Source: Bryobacteraceae bacterium
GTDB taxonomy: Bacteria > Acidobacteriota > Terriglobia > Bryobacterales > Bryobacteraceae
Assembly: GCA_023384675.1 (NCBI GenBank)
Contig: JAHDVK010000001.1
Location: 276,404-340,403, forward strand
DNA length: 64,000 bases
Reading direction: 5' to 3'
The translations under genes were made by a program, and so were the position numbers. Positions 34,708-44,976 of the stretch are shown here, in pieces. The notes beneath the pieces are model-generated. The model saw only the letters and a program-made list of their open reading frames with translations. It was not told where the DNA came from and ran no database searches. Each line of letters begins with the position of its first letter. Position 1 is the first letter of the stretch.

Positions 34708-34734
34708 AAAAAAGCCGCCTCTGGGCGGCTTTTT
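34708..34734. terminator. Bidirectional intrinsic terminator between gnd and the PAAR gene
   Basis: AGCCGCC (34713-34719) pairs with GGCGGCT (34724-34730) over a 4-base loop, flanked by an A-run on the left and a T-run (34730-34734) on the right. The arrangement works for both convergent genes. Confidence 0.9.
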
Positions 34735-34755
34735 CGCTTAATTTTTGAAGTTCTT

Positions 34756-35256
34756 TCAGCCGCCGATGATGACGGTCGCCTCGCCCATCGTGATCGAATT
34801 TGGCGGGCCCAGCGCTTCCAGAATCGTGTCGCCCAGGCGGCAGGCAGGCATATTGTTGATCATCACCGTGGCGCTGCCCGTGATCACCACGCCGGGGCCG
34901 TGCGGCGGCACCGGAAGCGGAGTGGTGCAGGCGTGGATGTCCGACATGCCCGCCGCGGCGCTGATGGCGCTGGACATAGCCGCCAGCGCGGCCGCCTTCG
35001 CGGCTTCCTCGGCAGCTTTCGCGGCCGGCGCGCCGGGCGTACCCATCGCGGCGGCGCTGGCAACTTCCGCAGCTTTCACCGTGGCGTCCGAAGCGGTCTT
35101 GGCCGCCTGCAAAGCGCCTACGGCAGCCAGCGGAATGCCGCGCCAAGCGGGCTTCATGCCAATCAGAACGTTCAAGCTTCCGGGGCTTCCGGTGAGGACC
35201 GGAGGCAGCGGGTGAGCAACGGGATCGGCGACTCTTGCAGCGGGCCCAGTCGGCAT
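34756..35256 (-). CDS. PAAR-domain protein with Ala-rich insertion
   Basis: A 166-residue protein. It starts MPTGPAARVADPVAH with GSPGSLNVLIGMKPAWRG and ends with SDIHACTTPLPVPPHGPGVVITGSATVMINNMPACRLGDTILEALGPPNSITMGEATVIIGG. These are the two halves of a PAAR-type spike-tip fold. Between them lies about 75 residues of Ala-rich helix (AAKTASDATVKAAEVASAAA...). PAAR proteins cap VgrG spikes of type VI or contractile injection systems; no such genes are nearby. A GTG at 35274 overlapping the upstream TGA is an alternative start. Confidence 0.82.
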   Translation of the reverse strand: MPTGPAARVADPVAHPLPPVLTGSPGSLNVLIGMKPAWRGIPLAAVGALQAAKTASDATVKAAEVASAAAMGTPGAPAAKAAEEAAKAAALAAMSSAISAAAGMSDIHACTTPLPVPPHGPGVVITGSATVMINNMPACRLGDTILEALGPPNSITMGEATVIIGG

Positions 35257-35270
35257 ATGCCTGAAATATA

Positions 35271-36227
35271 TCACTCTTCGAACTTGAGTTCACGCGTGGG
35301 GCGTTCGTCGCCGGTGCGTTCGATCAACCGCCCATAGAGTTCCGGGCGGCGCGACCGGCGCCAGCGGCGCCCGGTAGCCTGTTGGAGCAGCGAGAGATCG
35401 AGATCCGCCACGACGATCTCCTCGGCGGCGCGCCGCGATTCAGCCAGGATGCGCCCGTAGGGGTCCAGGATCATCGCATTGCCCGTGCGGATCTCGTCGT
35501 CGTCCACGCCGATTCCGTTCGAAAACACGAGAAAAATGCCGTTGTCGTGCGCGCGCGACGGCAGCCAGCGCATCAGCCAGCCCCGGCCCTTCTCGCCCAG
35601 AATCTCGCGTTCGATGGCCTCGGGATCGTTGTGCCGATTATGCCAGAGGGCGGCCTCGATCACCCCCATCTGGTGCGGGTTCGAGCCGCGGCAACCGCCG
35701 GTTTGATGCGGCGCCAGCAATACCTGTGCCCCCATCAGCGCCGTGATTCGCACGTTCTCCACCAGGTTGCAGTCGTAGCAGATCAGGATGCCCGCCTTGA
35801 CGCCTTCAGGCAGGTCGAACACCGTGTAGCTGTCGCCGCAGGTCAGGCTCGGGTGGACGAAGGCGTGGAGCTTGCGGTGCGCGGCCCAACGGCCGTCGGG
35901 CATCGCGACGACATACGGCTTGAAGAGCCGCCCATCGGCGGCCACTTCGATGAAGCCCGCGCCAATCGAGATGCCGTGGCGCTTCGCCATCGCCAGCAGC
36001 GCCTGCGTGGTGGGCCCCTCGGGTACGGGTTCGGCGAGCGCGGCGAATTCGTCGTGCGGCAAGTTCCGCAGCCACCAATAGCCGGTCACCGAACACTCGG
36101 GCGCAAGCAGCAAGCGAGCGCCCGCCCGGGCGGCTTCGCCCGCGAATTGATCGATCCTGGCCAGGTTGGCGGCTTTATCGCCGGGCACGGATTCCATTTG
36201 CAGACTGGCAACGCGAAGGAGGTCCAT
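35271..36227 (-). CDS. Nitrilase-superfamily carbon-nitrogen hydrolase
   Basis: A 318-residue amidohydrolase. The Glu-Lys-Cys triad is visible: Glu in LLLAPECSVTGYW, Lys in RWAAHRKLHAFVHP and Cys in GILICYDCNLVENVRITALMGAQVLLAPHQTGG. ATG 36227 gives the family start MDLLRVASLQMES; the longer frame would enter the divergent gene. It would hydrolyse a linear amide or carbamoyl compound. The divergent gene starts only 15 bases away, so promoters must lie inside coding sequence or be shared. Confidence 0.9.
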   Translation of the reverse strand: MDLLRVASLQMESVPGDKAANLARIDQFAGEAARAGARLLLAPECSVTGYWWLRNLPHDEFAALAEPVPEGPTTQALLAMAKRHGISIGAGFIEVAADGRLFKPYVVAMPDGRWAAHRKLHAFVHPSLTCGDSYTVFDLPEGVKAGILICYDCNLVENVRITALMGAQVLLAPHQTGGCRGSNPHQMGVIEAALWHNRHNDPEAIEREILGEKGRGWLMRWLPSRAHDNGIFLVFSNGIGVDDDEIRTGNAMILDPYGRILAESRRAAEEIVVADLDLSLLQQATGRRWRRSRRPELYGRLIERTGDERPTRELKFEE

Positions 36228-36242
36228 ATCTGCTTTGGTACC

Positions 36243-37271
36243 ATGTCCACAGCTATGCGTATCGGTGTTGTTGGACTCGGATTCATGGGCCTCACCCATC
36301 TGAAGGCTTACAAAAACATACCCGGAGTGGAGATCGCGGCGGTCGCCTCCGACGATCCCAAGGCTCTTTCAGGCGATCTTTCCGGCATTCAAGGCAACCT
36401 CGGCACGGGCGGCGAGAAGTTCGACTTCGGCTCCGCGCGCAAGTTCAACGAATCGATGGACTGCGTGCGCGCCGAGGGGATCGACGCTGTAGATCTGTGC
36501 CTGCCCACACACCTGCACGCCCCCGTCGCCATCGAAGCCCTGAAACACGGCAAGCACGTGCTGGTGGAAAAGCCGATGGCGCTCGACGGCGTGCAAACGC
36601 GGGAGATGATCGAGGCCGCCAAGGCCTCCGGCAAGGTGCTGATGTCGGCGCAGGTGCTGCGCTTTTTCCCGGCCTACATGGCGTTGATCGACGCCGTGGA
36701 ATCGGGCAAGCTGGGCCGCGTGCATCATGCCACGTTTCGGCGGCGCTGCGCCGCGCCGGGCTGGTCGGCTTGGCTGACGAACAAGACCCTGTCGGGCGGG
36801 GGCGTCTTCGACCTGCTGATCCACGACATCGACATGATGCTGGTGTGTTTCGGCAAGCCGGACGCGGTGATGGCGTGGGGCGAAGAGAACCTCGAACGCG
36901 GCATCGACGTCATCACGGCGCAGTTCCTTTACCCCGGCCTCGGCTCGGTGACGGTCACCGGCGGCTGGCACCACCCGAAGGCGTATCCGTTTTCGATGGA
37001 ATACACGGTGGTGGGGGAGCACGGCGTGATGGATTATTCCTCGGAGGGCCGCCCGCCGAAGTGGTACGGCAACGACGGCTCGGCCGAAGAGCGTGTCCTG
37101 AGCGAAAAGGACGGCTACGAGGCCGAAATCGAATACTTTGTGGAATGCTGCCGGACCGGCCAGGCGCCCGCGCGCTGCACGCCCGAGTCCTCGGCCGCCG
37201 CGGTGGAGCTGGCGCGTATCGCCGCCGCCGCCCGAGAGAAGAAAGGAGAACCCGTGCCATGCCGGCTATAA
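36243..37271 (+). CDS. Gfo/Idh/MocA-family oxidoreductase, cytosolic
   Basis: A 342-residue enzyme without a leader. The Rossmann motif is MRIGVVGLGFMGLTHLKAY; the catalytic region is AVDLCLPTHLHAPVAIEALKHGKHVLVEKPMALDG with the Lys of EKP; the GFO C-terminal domain contains GGGVFDLLIHDIDMMLVCFG. It likely oxidises a sugar or inositol derivative. It overlaps the next gene, a sugar phosphate isomerase-like protein, by 13 bases, so the two probably act in one carbohydrate pathway. Confidence 0.92.
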   Translation: MSTAMRIGVVGLGFMGLTHLKAYKNIPGVEIAAVASDDPKALSGDLSGIQGNLGTGGEKFDFGSARKFNESMDCVRAEGIDAVDLCLPTHLHAPVAIEALKHGKHVLVEKPMALDGVQTREMIEAAKASGKVLMSAQVLRFFPAYMALIDAVESGKLGRVHHATFRRRCAAPGWSAWLTNKTLSGGGVFDLLIHDIDMMLVCFGKPDAVMAWGEENLERGIDVITAQFLYPGLGSVTVTGGWHHPKAYPFSMEYTVVGEHGVMDYSSEGRPPKWYGNDGSAEERVLSEKDGYEAEIEYFVECCRTGQAPARCTPESSAAAVELARIAAAAREKKGEPVPCRL

Positions 37272-38101
37272 GTGATCTCGAGATCGGACTGTTTTTCTGG
37301 GCGGAACCCGACGCCCGCGCCACGCTGGTGAACGTATTGAGCACCGGCGTTACCAGCGGCCAGCTCGCCATCGACGGGACCGTGAAGCTGACCCCTGAAA
37401 CCGCGGCCGAGTGGAAAGCCGCGCTCGCGGAAGCGGATTTTCACTTGTTCACCGTCTTCGCCGCCTATGAGGGCGAGAACTACGCCGACATCCCGACCGT
37501 CGAGCGGACCGTGGGCTTCATTCCGAAGGCCACGCGCGCTGAGCGCGAAGTGCGCACGCGCGAAGTCATCGATCTTGCGGCGGCGCTGGGCGTAAAGAGC
37601 TTCGGCTGCCACGTCGGCTACATTCCGCACGACAAGAGCCACCCGGACTACATCGACGTGCGCGACATGGTGCGGCGCATCGCCGACTACGCCGCCACGC
37701 ACGGTATGAGCTATTGCCTGGAGACCGGCCAGGAGCCCGCCGGGCAGTTGCTTGAGTTCTTCAAGGACGTGGACCGCTCGAACGTGAAGATCAACTTCGA
37801 CCCCGCGAACATGATCCTCTACGGCTCGGGCGAACCGATCGAAGCCTTCAAGCTGCTGCGCCCGCACGTGATCAGCGTGCACGGCAAGGACGGCGACTGG
37901 CCCGACCCGGCGAAGCCCGGCTCGCTCGGCACCGAGCGCCCGCTCGGCGAGGGTTCAGTGAACATCGCGAAGTTTTTCGCCACGCTGCGGGAGACCGGCT
38001 ACACGGGCCCGGTCTGCATCGAATCGGGCGTCCACGGCGAAGCGCAGCGCTGGGAGGCGCTGAAGCGCGACGTGGAGCTGCTGAAGTCGGTTCGGGGGTA
38101 G
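37259..38101 (+). CDS. Sugar phosphate isomerase/epimerase (AP endonuclease 2 fold)
   Basis: A 280-residue TIM-barrel protein. Metal-binding residues are seen in SFGCHVGYIPHD, YCLETGQEPAGQLLEFF (Glu), VKINFDPANMILYG (Asp), VISVHGKDGDW (His) and GYTGPVCIESGVHGE (Glu). This is the xylose isomerase-like family (IolE/IolI/Hyi relatives). The ATG overlaps the end of the upstream Gfo/Idh/MocA gene, which it probably follows in a catabolic pathway. The exact substrate is unknown. Confidence 0.9.
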   Translation: MPAISDLEIGLFFWAEPDARATLVNVLSTGVTSGQLAIDGTVKLTPETAAEWKAALAEADFHLFTVFAAYEGENYADIPTVERTVGFIPKATRAEREVRTREVIDLAAALGVKSFGCHVGYIPHDKSHPDYIDVRDMVRRIADYAATHGMSYCLETGQEPAGQLLEFFKDVDRSNVKINFDPANMILYGSGEPIEAFKLLRPHVISVHGKDGDWPDPAKPGSLGTERPLGEGSVNIAKFFATLRETGYTGPVCIESGVHGEAQRWEALKRDVELLKSVRG

Positions 38102-38129
38102 CTCTCCGGTGTAAACTTCACAGGGAGAG
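38102..38129 (+). promoter_or_regulatory. Possible ribosome-site hairpin before the AAA ATPase gene
   Basis: CTCTCC (38102-38107) can pair with GGAGAG (38124-38129), the presumed Shine-Dalgarno of the AAA gene (ATG 38136). If formed, the hairpin would hide the ribosome site. The loop is 16 bases, so stability is modest. Confidence 0.3.
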
Positions 38130-38135
38130 AGTGCC

Positions 38136-39605
38136 ATGCTAACTCGCCTGCAAGTGGAGGGGTTCAAGAACCTTGTGGATGTAGACATCCGCTTTGGCCC
38201 TTTCACTTGCCTTGCGGGGCCGAACGGCGTGGGCAAGTCGAATCTCTTCGACGCCATTACCTTCCTGAGCGACCTGGCGGACAAGCCGCTTCTGGAAGCG
38301 GCGCAGGGTGTGCGGGATCCAAAGGGCCGGGCGGGGAATGTAGATCACCTCTTTCACCGGACCGGCGGGAGAGTGGAGAGTCGGATCTCGCTAACTGCGG
38401 AGATGCTTATCGCCCAACATGGGAAAGACGACCTGGGACAGGCGATCAAAGCGACCACCACTTTTGTTCGTTACGAACTCGAGCTTGAGCGGCAAGAAGC
38501 GAAGTTCAATGGCGGGCGGCCTCCGCTGCGGATCGTCAGCGAATCGCTGGAGCCACTGGGCAAGAGCAATGCCAAAGGGAATTTGCTGTTCCCCCACAAG
38601 CGGGCTTGGCGAGACCATGTGATTGTCAACAAACAGACTTTTGGCCGCAGCGCGCCTTTCATTTCCACCGAGCAAGAAAAGATTAGGGTCCATCAGGATG
38701 GAGGCAAGAGCGGCAAGCCGATGGGCTATCTGGCGGAGACGCTGCCTCGAACCATGCTCTCCTCTCTTACCGGGGAGGCTCCGACTGCCGCCCTCGTCCG
38801 CAACGAAATGCGTTCGTGGCGTCTGCTGCAACTGGAGCCCACCTCGCTGCGCCGCCCGGATACGTATCGAGCGCCTGTTCACATTTCGCCGGACGGCTCA
38901 CACCTGCCCGCCACGCTCTTCGCTCTCGCTGGAGTGGCTGGCCGGAGTGGGGATGGGCAGGAAGCCATCTACGCCGGAATCGCCAATCGTCTTGCGCTGC
39001 TAATCGAGGACGTGCGGCAGGTCCGCGTGGACGACGATGAGAAGCGGGAACTCCTCACGCTGATGGTCCAGCAGGCGGACGGTTCGGAGTTCCAGGGCAG
39101 TTCTCTTTCCGATGGGACGCTCCGCTTCCTTGCCCTCTCCGTGATCGAGGCGGACCGGGAGCATGGGGGTGTGATCTGCCTGGAAGAGCCTGAGAACGGG
39201 ATTCACCCCAAGCGAGTACAACCGATGATCGATCTGCTGAGCGACATTTCTACCGACGCGGAAACGGACGAACCCGAGGACCAGCCGTTGCGGCAGGTCA
39301 TCATCAACACACACTCACCGGCGGTCGTCGCCACCGTCCAGGAAGAGGACATCCTCTTTGCCCGCGAGATTGAGAGCGTGGATCAGGCCTCTGGCAGCCG
39401 ATACACCCATCTCGGCTTCTGGTGCATGCCCGGTACCTGGCGTGCGCAATCGGCGGGTGTTCCGGCGGTGCCCCCGGCCCATGCGCTGAGTTACCTGCAG
39501 CCCGCGTTGCTGGCTGCCCGGTCCCGCCAGGCAGAGGCCCGCCAGCGGCGGACCGTTGCGCAGAGCGAAAGTCTCCAGCCCTACCTTCCTCACCTTGGCG
39601 AATGA
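38136..39605 (+). CDS. AAA ATPase (AAA_21/ABC-like), partner of TOPRIM-like protein
   Basis: A 489-residue ABC/SMC-type ATPase of the AAA_21 group. Walker A is GPNGVGKS (28-35) directly after the domain start TRLQVEGFKNLVDVDIRFGPFTCLA; the signature-like segment is SSLSDGTLRFLAL; Walker B is VICLEEP (346-352), with E350/E351, then ENGIHP; the switch is NTHSP (H393). Between them is a large unassigned insertion. The tail contains CMPGTWRAQSAGVPAV and a Pro/Ala/Arg-rich end. The stop overlaps the next start (ATGA 39602-39605). ATPases of this type plus a small TOPRIM-like gene recur as candidate defence modules. It looks less G+C-rich than its neighbours, perhaps acquired. Confidence 0.88.
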   Translation: MLTRLQVEGFKNLVDVDIRFGPFTCLAGPNGVGKSNLFDAITFLSDLADKPLLEAAQGVRDPKGRAGNVDHLFHRTGGRVESRISLTAEMLIAQHGKDDLGQAIKATTTFVRYELELERQEAKFNGGRPPLRIVSESLEPLGKSNAKGNLLFPHKRAWRDHVIVNKQTFGRSAPFISTEQEKIRVHQDGGKSGKPMGYLAETLPRTMLSSLTGEAPTAALVRNEMRSWRLLQLEPTSLRRPDTYRAPVHISPDGSHLPATLFALAGVAGRSGDGQEAIYAGIANRLALLIEDVRQVRVDDDEKRELLTLMVQQADGSEFQGSSLSDGTLRFLALSVIEADREHGGVICLEEPENGIHPKRVQPMIDLLSDISTDAETDEPEDQPLRQVIINTHSPAVVATVQEEDILFAREIESVDQASGSRYTHLGFWCMPGTWRAQSAGVPAVPPAHALSYLQPALLAARSRQAEARQRRTVAQSESLQPYLPHLGE

Positions 39606-40231
39606 ACCCCCTGCGCTTCACCCTTGTCAGCGATGGATCGAGCCACCAGGCTCTGATCCCGGTGCTGCGATGGCTGCTGGCCCGGCACGCGGCGGGCATC
39701 GGATTGGAACCGCAATGGGCCGACCTGCGAATCCTTCCTCGTCGCCCGGCCGGTCTGGCGGAGCGCATCCGCAAAGCGCTGGATTTATATCCCGCCGATC
39801 TTCTGTTTGTCCACCGCGACGCCGAAGGACAAACGCCCGATCTCCGCTATCGGCAAATCAGAGAAGCACTCGTTGAGATCCCGAACCCACCCGCGGTGTG
39901 CGTTGTCCCGATCCGGATGACGGAGGCCTGGTTGCTGATCAATGAGCGCGCCATCCGGCAGGCGGCTGATAATCCGAATGGGCGCGTCGCTCTGGAGCTT
40001 CCTCCTCTGCAAACCCTTGAGTCATTGCGCAACCCGAAGACCGTTCTGCAGGCGGCGTTGAGGGAAGCCAGCCAATTGCAGGGACGAAGGGCGAGACGAT
40101 TCCGTATTGAAGATCGCGTCCACCGGGTGGCTCAACTCATTGATGACTACACGCCGCTTTTCGATCTTCCCGCTTTTCAGGCGCTTGAACGTGATCTTCG
40201 TAACGCGCTGCCCGGCATCATTGCCGGTTGA
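39602..40231 (+). CDS. TOPRIM-like small protein (DUF4276-type), coupled to AAA ATPase
   Basis: A 209-residue soluble protein. It opens with RFTLVSDGSSHQALIPVLRWLLA, where D11 occupies the place of the TOPRIM Glu. Then come YPADLLFVHRDAEGQT (D73, the acidic turn of TOPRIM folds) and VCVVPIRMTEAWLLIN (E108), a block typical of DUF4276 proteins. The C-terminal region is helical and basic. It is translationally coupled to the AAA ATPase. By analogy with ATPase/TOPRIM pairs it may be a nuclease or effector, but this is inference from fold-level resemblance. Confidence 0.7.
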   Translation: MNPLRFTLVSDGSSHQALIPVLRWLLARHAAGIGLEPQWADLRILPRRPAGLAERIRKALDLYPADLLFVHRDAEGQTPDLRYRQIREALVEIPNPPAVCVVPIRMTEAWLLINERAIRQAADNPNGRVALELPPLQTLESLRNPKTVLQAALREASQLQGRRARRFRIEDRVHRVAQLIDDYTPLFDLPAFQALERDLRNALPGIIAG

Positions 40232-40255
40232 CCGGGTCTGGCAGCCCCGGCTCGT

Positions 40256-41713
40256 TCAAACCAGCCTCTCGCTCGCCGCATCGAACAGCATCACGCGGTC
40301 CTCGCGCCACGAACGCACCGCCATCACGATCGCCACCTGCGTGATGTAGCCGAGTTCCCCATCAAACACCGGCTTGCCGCGCGTCCGCACAGCTTCCAGA
40401 AACCGTTCAAGGAAACTTGGAGCAGGCTGCGCATCCACACGAAATCGCGGCCGCGCCCGGCTCGACCGCTGGCGTCCATCATAGATCCGGCCAAACCACG
40501 CCGTGCGCGCCGCCCGGTCCGTTTCGAGCGCGGGCTGCTTACTGACCGCCGCGTCGAAATCGGCGCGGACCTGCGCCTCGCCCAGCACTCCGGCCATCCA
40601 GGCATCCTGGCGCGCCGGACTCAACTCCGCGAACTTCGCCGCGCTCGCGCCTTCCTCCTGCAGCCAGCGCCCTTCGAGACCGGCTTTCTTGATCTTGTCG
40701 CCAAACGTCGAAACGTAGGGGCCTTCGGGCTCGAGAATGAACCAGTCCGGGCGGCGGTGGTCGGGCCCGAAGAAGAAAATGTTGGCTTCGTGGCCGCGCA
40801 TGACAATCGGCAACTCCACCGAGTTCGCCAGCGAACCGGCGCACAGCAGCGTGTGCTTCGAGGGAAAGTCGAACACGGTCACCATCGTGTCTGGTGTTTC
40901 GAGCCGCCCGTCCAGCGGAAAATGCCACGCGCCGCCGGAGGTCGCGGCCCTGCGCGGAAACTCCGGCCCGGCCACGATCAGCAGCGGCGTGATGTGGTGG
41001 ATAAACAGGTCCGTGATCAGCCCGCCCGAGTATTCCCAATAGCGCCGCCAGCGGAAGAAACGCTCAGCGTCGAAAGGCCGCTTCGGCGCGGGTCCCAGGA
41101 ACGCGTTCCAATCGAGATTGTCCGGCGACGCGCCTTTGTCGATGGGATAGGCCCAAGGCGGTTCGCGGTCGTTGCGCGAGCGCGAAGTCTGCGACCACAG
41201 CAACTTGCCGAGCACGCCCGCCTTCACCGCCTGCGCGGCGGGGGGCCAGATGCCGTGCGCGGTGTGTTCGGAATCCACGGCCAGCACGCGTCCGGTTTCG
41301 CGCGCGGTGCGGACCATCGCTTGCGCCTCCTCGATGGTCAGCGCCATCGGCTTCTCCACGTCCACGTCCTTACCGGCCCGCATTGCGTCGATGGCCATCT
41401 GCGCGTGCCAGTGGTCGGGCGTCAGCACGAGCACCGCATCCACGTTCGGATCGGCGATCAGGTCGCGGTAATCGCGATAGCCCTTCGCGCCGGTGGCCGT
41501 GATGCCGGCGTCGAGCCGCGGCGCGTAGATGTCGCACACGGCGGTGACGCGCGCCCGGTCCGTGAGTGTAGCCAGTTCGCGCAGATGCGCGCGGCTGATG
41601 CCGCCCAAGCCGATGATCCCGATCCGGATCACGTCATGGGCGCGGTTCTGGCTGCGCAGCAAGCCGGGCGCAAGCGCGGCGGCACGCAGGACTTTGCGGC
41701 GAGTCGTGGACAT
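40256..41713 (-). CDS. Gfo/Idh/MocA-family oxidoreductase, Tat-exported
   Basis: A 485-residue protein. The leader MSTTRRKVLRAAALAPGLL contains a twin-Arg motif. The Rossmann part is IRIGIIGLGGISRAHLREL, followed by VLVLTPDHWHAQMAIDAMRAGKDVDVEKPMALTIEEAQ with the catalytic Lys. The C-terminal half contains SGGLITDLFIHHITPLL. It is longer than the other two family members here because of an extra C-terminal region. ATG 41713 begins the leader. It separates the AAA/TOPRIM pair from the toxin-antitoxin pair. Confidence 0.9.
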   Translation of the reverse strand: MSTTRRKVLRAAALAPGLLRSQNRAHDVIRIGIIGLGGISRAHLRELATLTDRARVTAVCDIYAPRLDAGITATGAKGYRDYRDLIADPNVDAVLVLTPDHWHAQMAIDAMRAGKDVDVEKPMALTIEEAQAMVRTARETGRVLAVDSEHTAHGIWPPAAQAVKAGVLGKLLWSQTSRSRNDREPPWAYPIDKGASPDNLDWNAFLGPAPKRPFDAERFFRWRRYWEYSGGLITDLFIHHITPLLIVAGPEFPRRAATSGGAWHFPLDGRLETPDTMVTVFDFPSKHTLLCAGSLANSVELPIVMRGHEANIFFFGPDHRRPDWFILEPEGPYVSTFGDKIKKAGLEGRWLQEEGASAAKFAELSPARQDAWMAGVLGEAQVRADFDAAVSKQPALETDRAARTAWFGRIYDGRQRSSRARPRFRVDAQPAPSFLERFLEAVRTRGKPVFDGELGYITQVAIVMAVRSWREDRVMLFDAASERLV

Positions 41714-41764
41714 AGCGCTTGTCAGTGTTTCAAGATTCCGGCGCGCGGGCAAGCGCTGCGAGGT

Positions 41765-42232
41765 CTATTCGCCCACGGCGGACAAGAACTTTGCCTGGAT
41801 CTCTTTGCCGATCCAGAATCCGGCGCGGGTTCTTAACTCGTCAATGGCGTCCGCACAACGCGCAATCAGTCCGCGCCGCTTGGCCTCGGCGAGAACCCCA
41901 AGCAAGCCGGTCACCTGAAGTCCACGGGCGGTGGCGATTCGCCGGCCCTTTCGCTCGTCCATGAGCAACAAGTCCGCACCTTGTTCGATGGCCACGACGA
42001 TGGCTTCGGCTTCGCCAGGGTCCAGTTCGGTGAGCAACTCGCGAACCGTAGAGAGATCGCACGCTGAAGTGATCTGGAGCCAAGGATGCGGTGCGGTCTG
42101 GAAACCGTTGCGCTCCAATTCAGCCGCTACGCTGGCAGGGATGCGGATGGTTTCATAAAGCGCCGGCAGCAGGTCGAGCTTATCAATGGCGCCAAGGTTC
42201 AGCAGGGGCGAGGTGTCGGAAACGACAATCAA
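41765..42232 (-). CDS. DUF3368 PIN-like toxin
   Basis: A 155-residue protein with PIN-fold acidic positions: VVSDTSPLLNLGAIDKL (Asp near the N-terminus), LDPGEAEAIVVAIEQGADLLLMDERKGRRIA (Glu and Asp clusters) and GLLGVLAEAKRRGLI. This is the DUF3368 family, found with UPF0175 antitoxins and thought to be ribonuclease toxins. The ATG overlaps the upstream antitoxin stop (ATGA 42229-42232). Confidence 0.9.
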   Translation of the reverse strand: MIVVSDTSPLLNLGAIDKLDLLPALYETIRIPASVAAELERNGFQTAPHPWLQITSACDLSTVRELLTELDPGEAEAIVVAIEQGADLLLMDERKGRRIATARGLQVTGLLGVLAEAKRRGLIARCADAIDELRTRAGFWIGKEIQAKFLSAVGE

Positions 42233-42474
42233 CGGGAATCCAATCCCGAAACACGTTCAAGATCCTGGCGCAACTCTTCCTCGCCATAATGGATGGGAAT
42301 CCGGCGGTCGCGAAGCGCACGTTGAAAGCCGAGCAACGAAAGGCCGGCCAGTCGGGATGCCTGTGCCAGCGTCAGGCGCTCCTGGTGGAAGAGCAGGGCA
42401 GCCAGTTCGATCCGGACTTCCTGTTCTGTCAGTCCAGCCGGCCGGATCAGTTCATCTGGTATGGTGAACGGCAC
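42229..42474 (-). CDS. UPF0175 antitoxin
   Basis: An 81-residue protein: PDELIRPAGLTEQEVRIELAALLFHQERLTLAQASRLAGLSLLGFQRALRDRRIPIHYGEEELRQDL. This matches UPF0175 closely (helix-turn-helix followed by the I-P-x-x-Y-x-E-x-x-L motif). It starts at GTG 42474. It is the presumed antitoxin and repressor for the DUF3368 toxin, with which it overlaps by four bases. Confidence 0.9.
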   Translation of the reverse strand: MPFTIPDELIRPAGLTEQEVRIELAALLFHQERLTLAQASRLAGLSLLGFQRALRDRRIPIHYGEEELRQDLERVSGLDSR

Positions 42475-42490
42475 GTTCGATCTCTCATCC

Positions 42491-42511
42491 TGATTCTAGC
42501 CCGATTCCGGG
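42491..42511 (-). promoter_or_regulatory. Promoter -10 and palindromic operator of the toxin-antitoxin pair
   Basis: On the minus strand a -10 like TAGAAT (42496-42491) lies about 17 bases before the antitoxin GTG. Immediately upstream and touching it is the palindrome AGCCCG-ATTC-CGGGCT (42496-42511). This position is where an autorepressing antitoxin would bind. No good -35 is visible. Confidence 0.45.
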
Positions 42512-42600
42512 CTGGTCCCACGGCCAGCGCCCGGCGCTTACAACAGCGCTCCCGCCGAAAGTGAATCCCCACGGGTTGCTACACTGGCCTTTACCCCGCC

Positions 42601-44972
<2,372 letters not shown>

Positions 44973-44976
<4 letters not shown>

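Noticed and set aside
32196-34709. An 837-codon minus-strand frame across gnd and the Gfo/Idh/MocA gene
   Set aside because: Antisense to gnd, and out of frame within the Gfo/Idh/MocA gene; composition is a shadow of G+C-rich codons. Both underlying genes are clear.
38136-42511. An integrated mobile element covering the AAA/TOPRIM and toxin-antitoxin genes
   Set aside because: No integrase, transposase, tRNA target or flanking direct repeats could be found, so only a tentative accessory patch is proposed.
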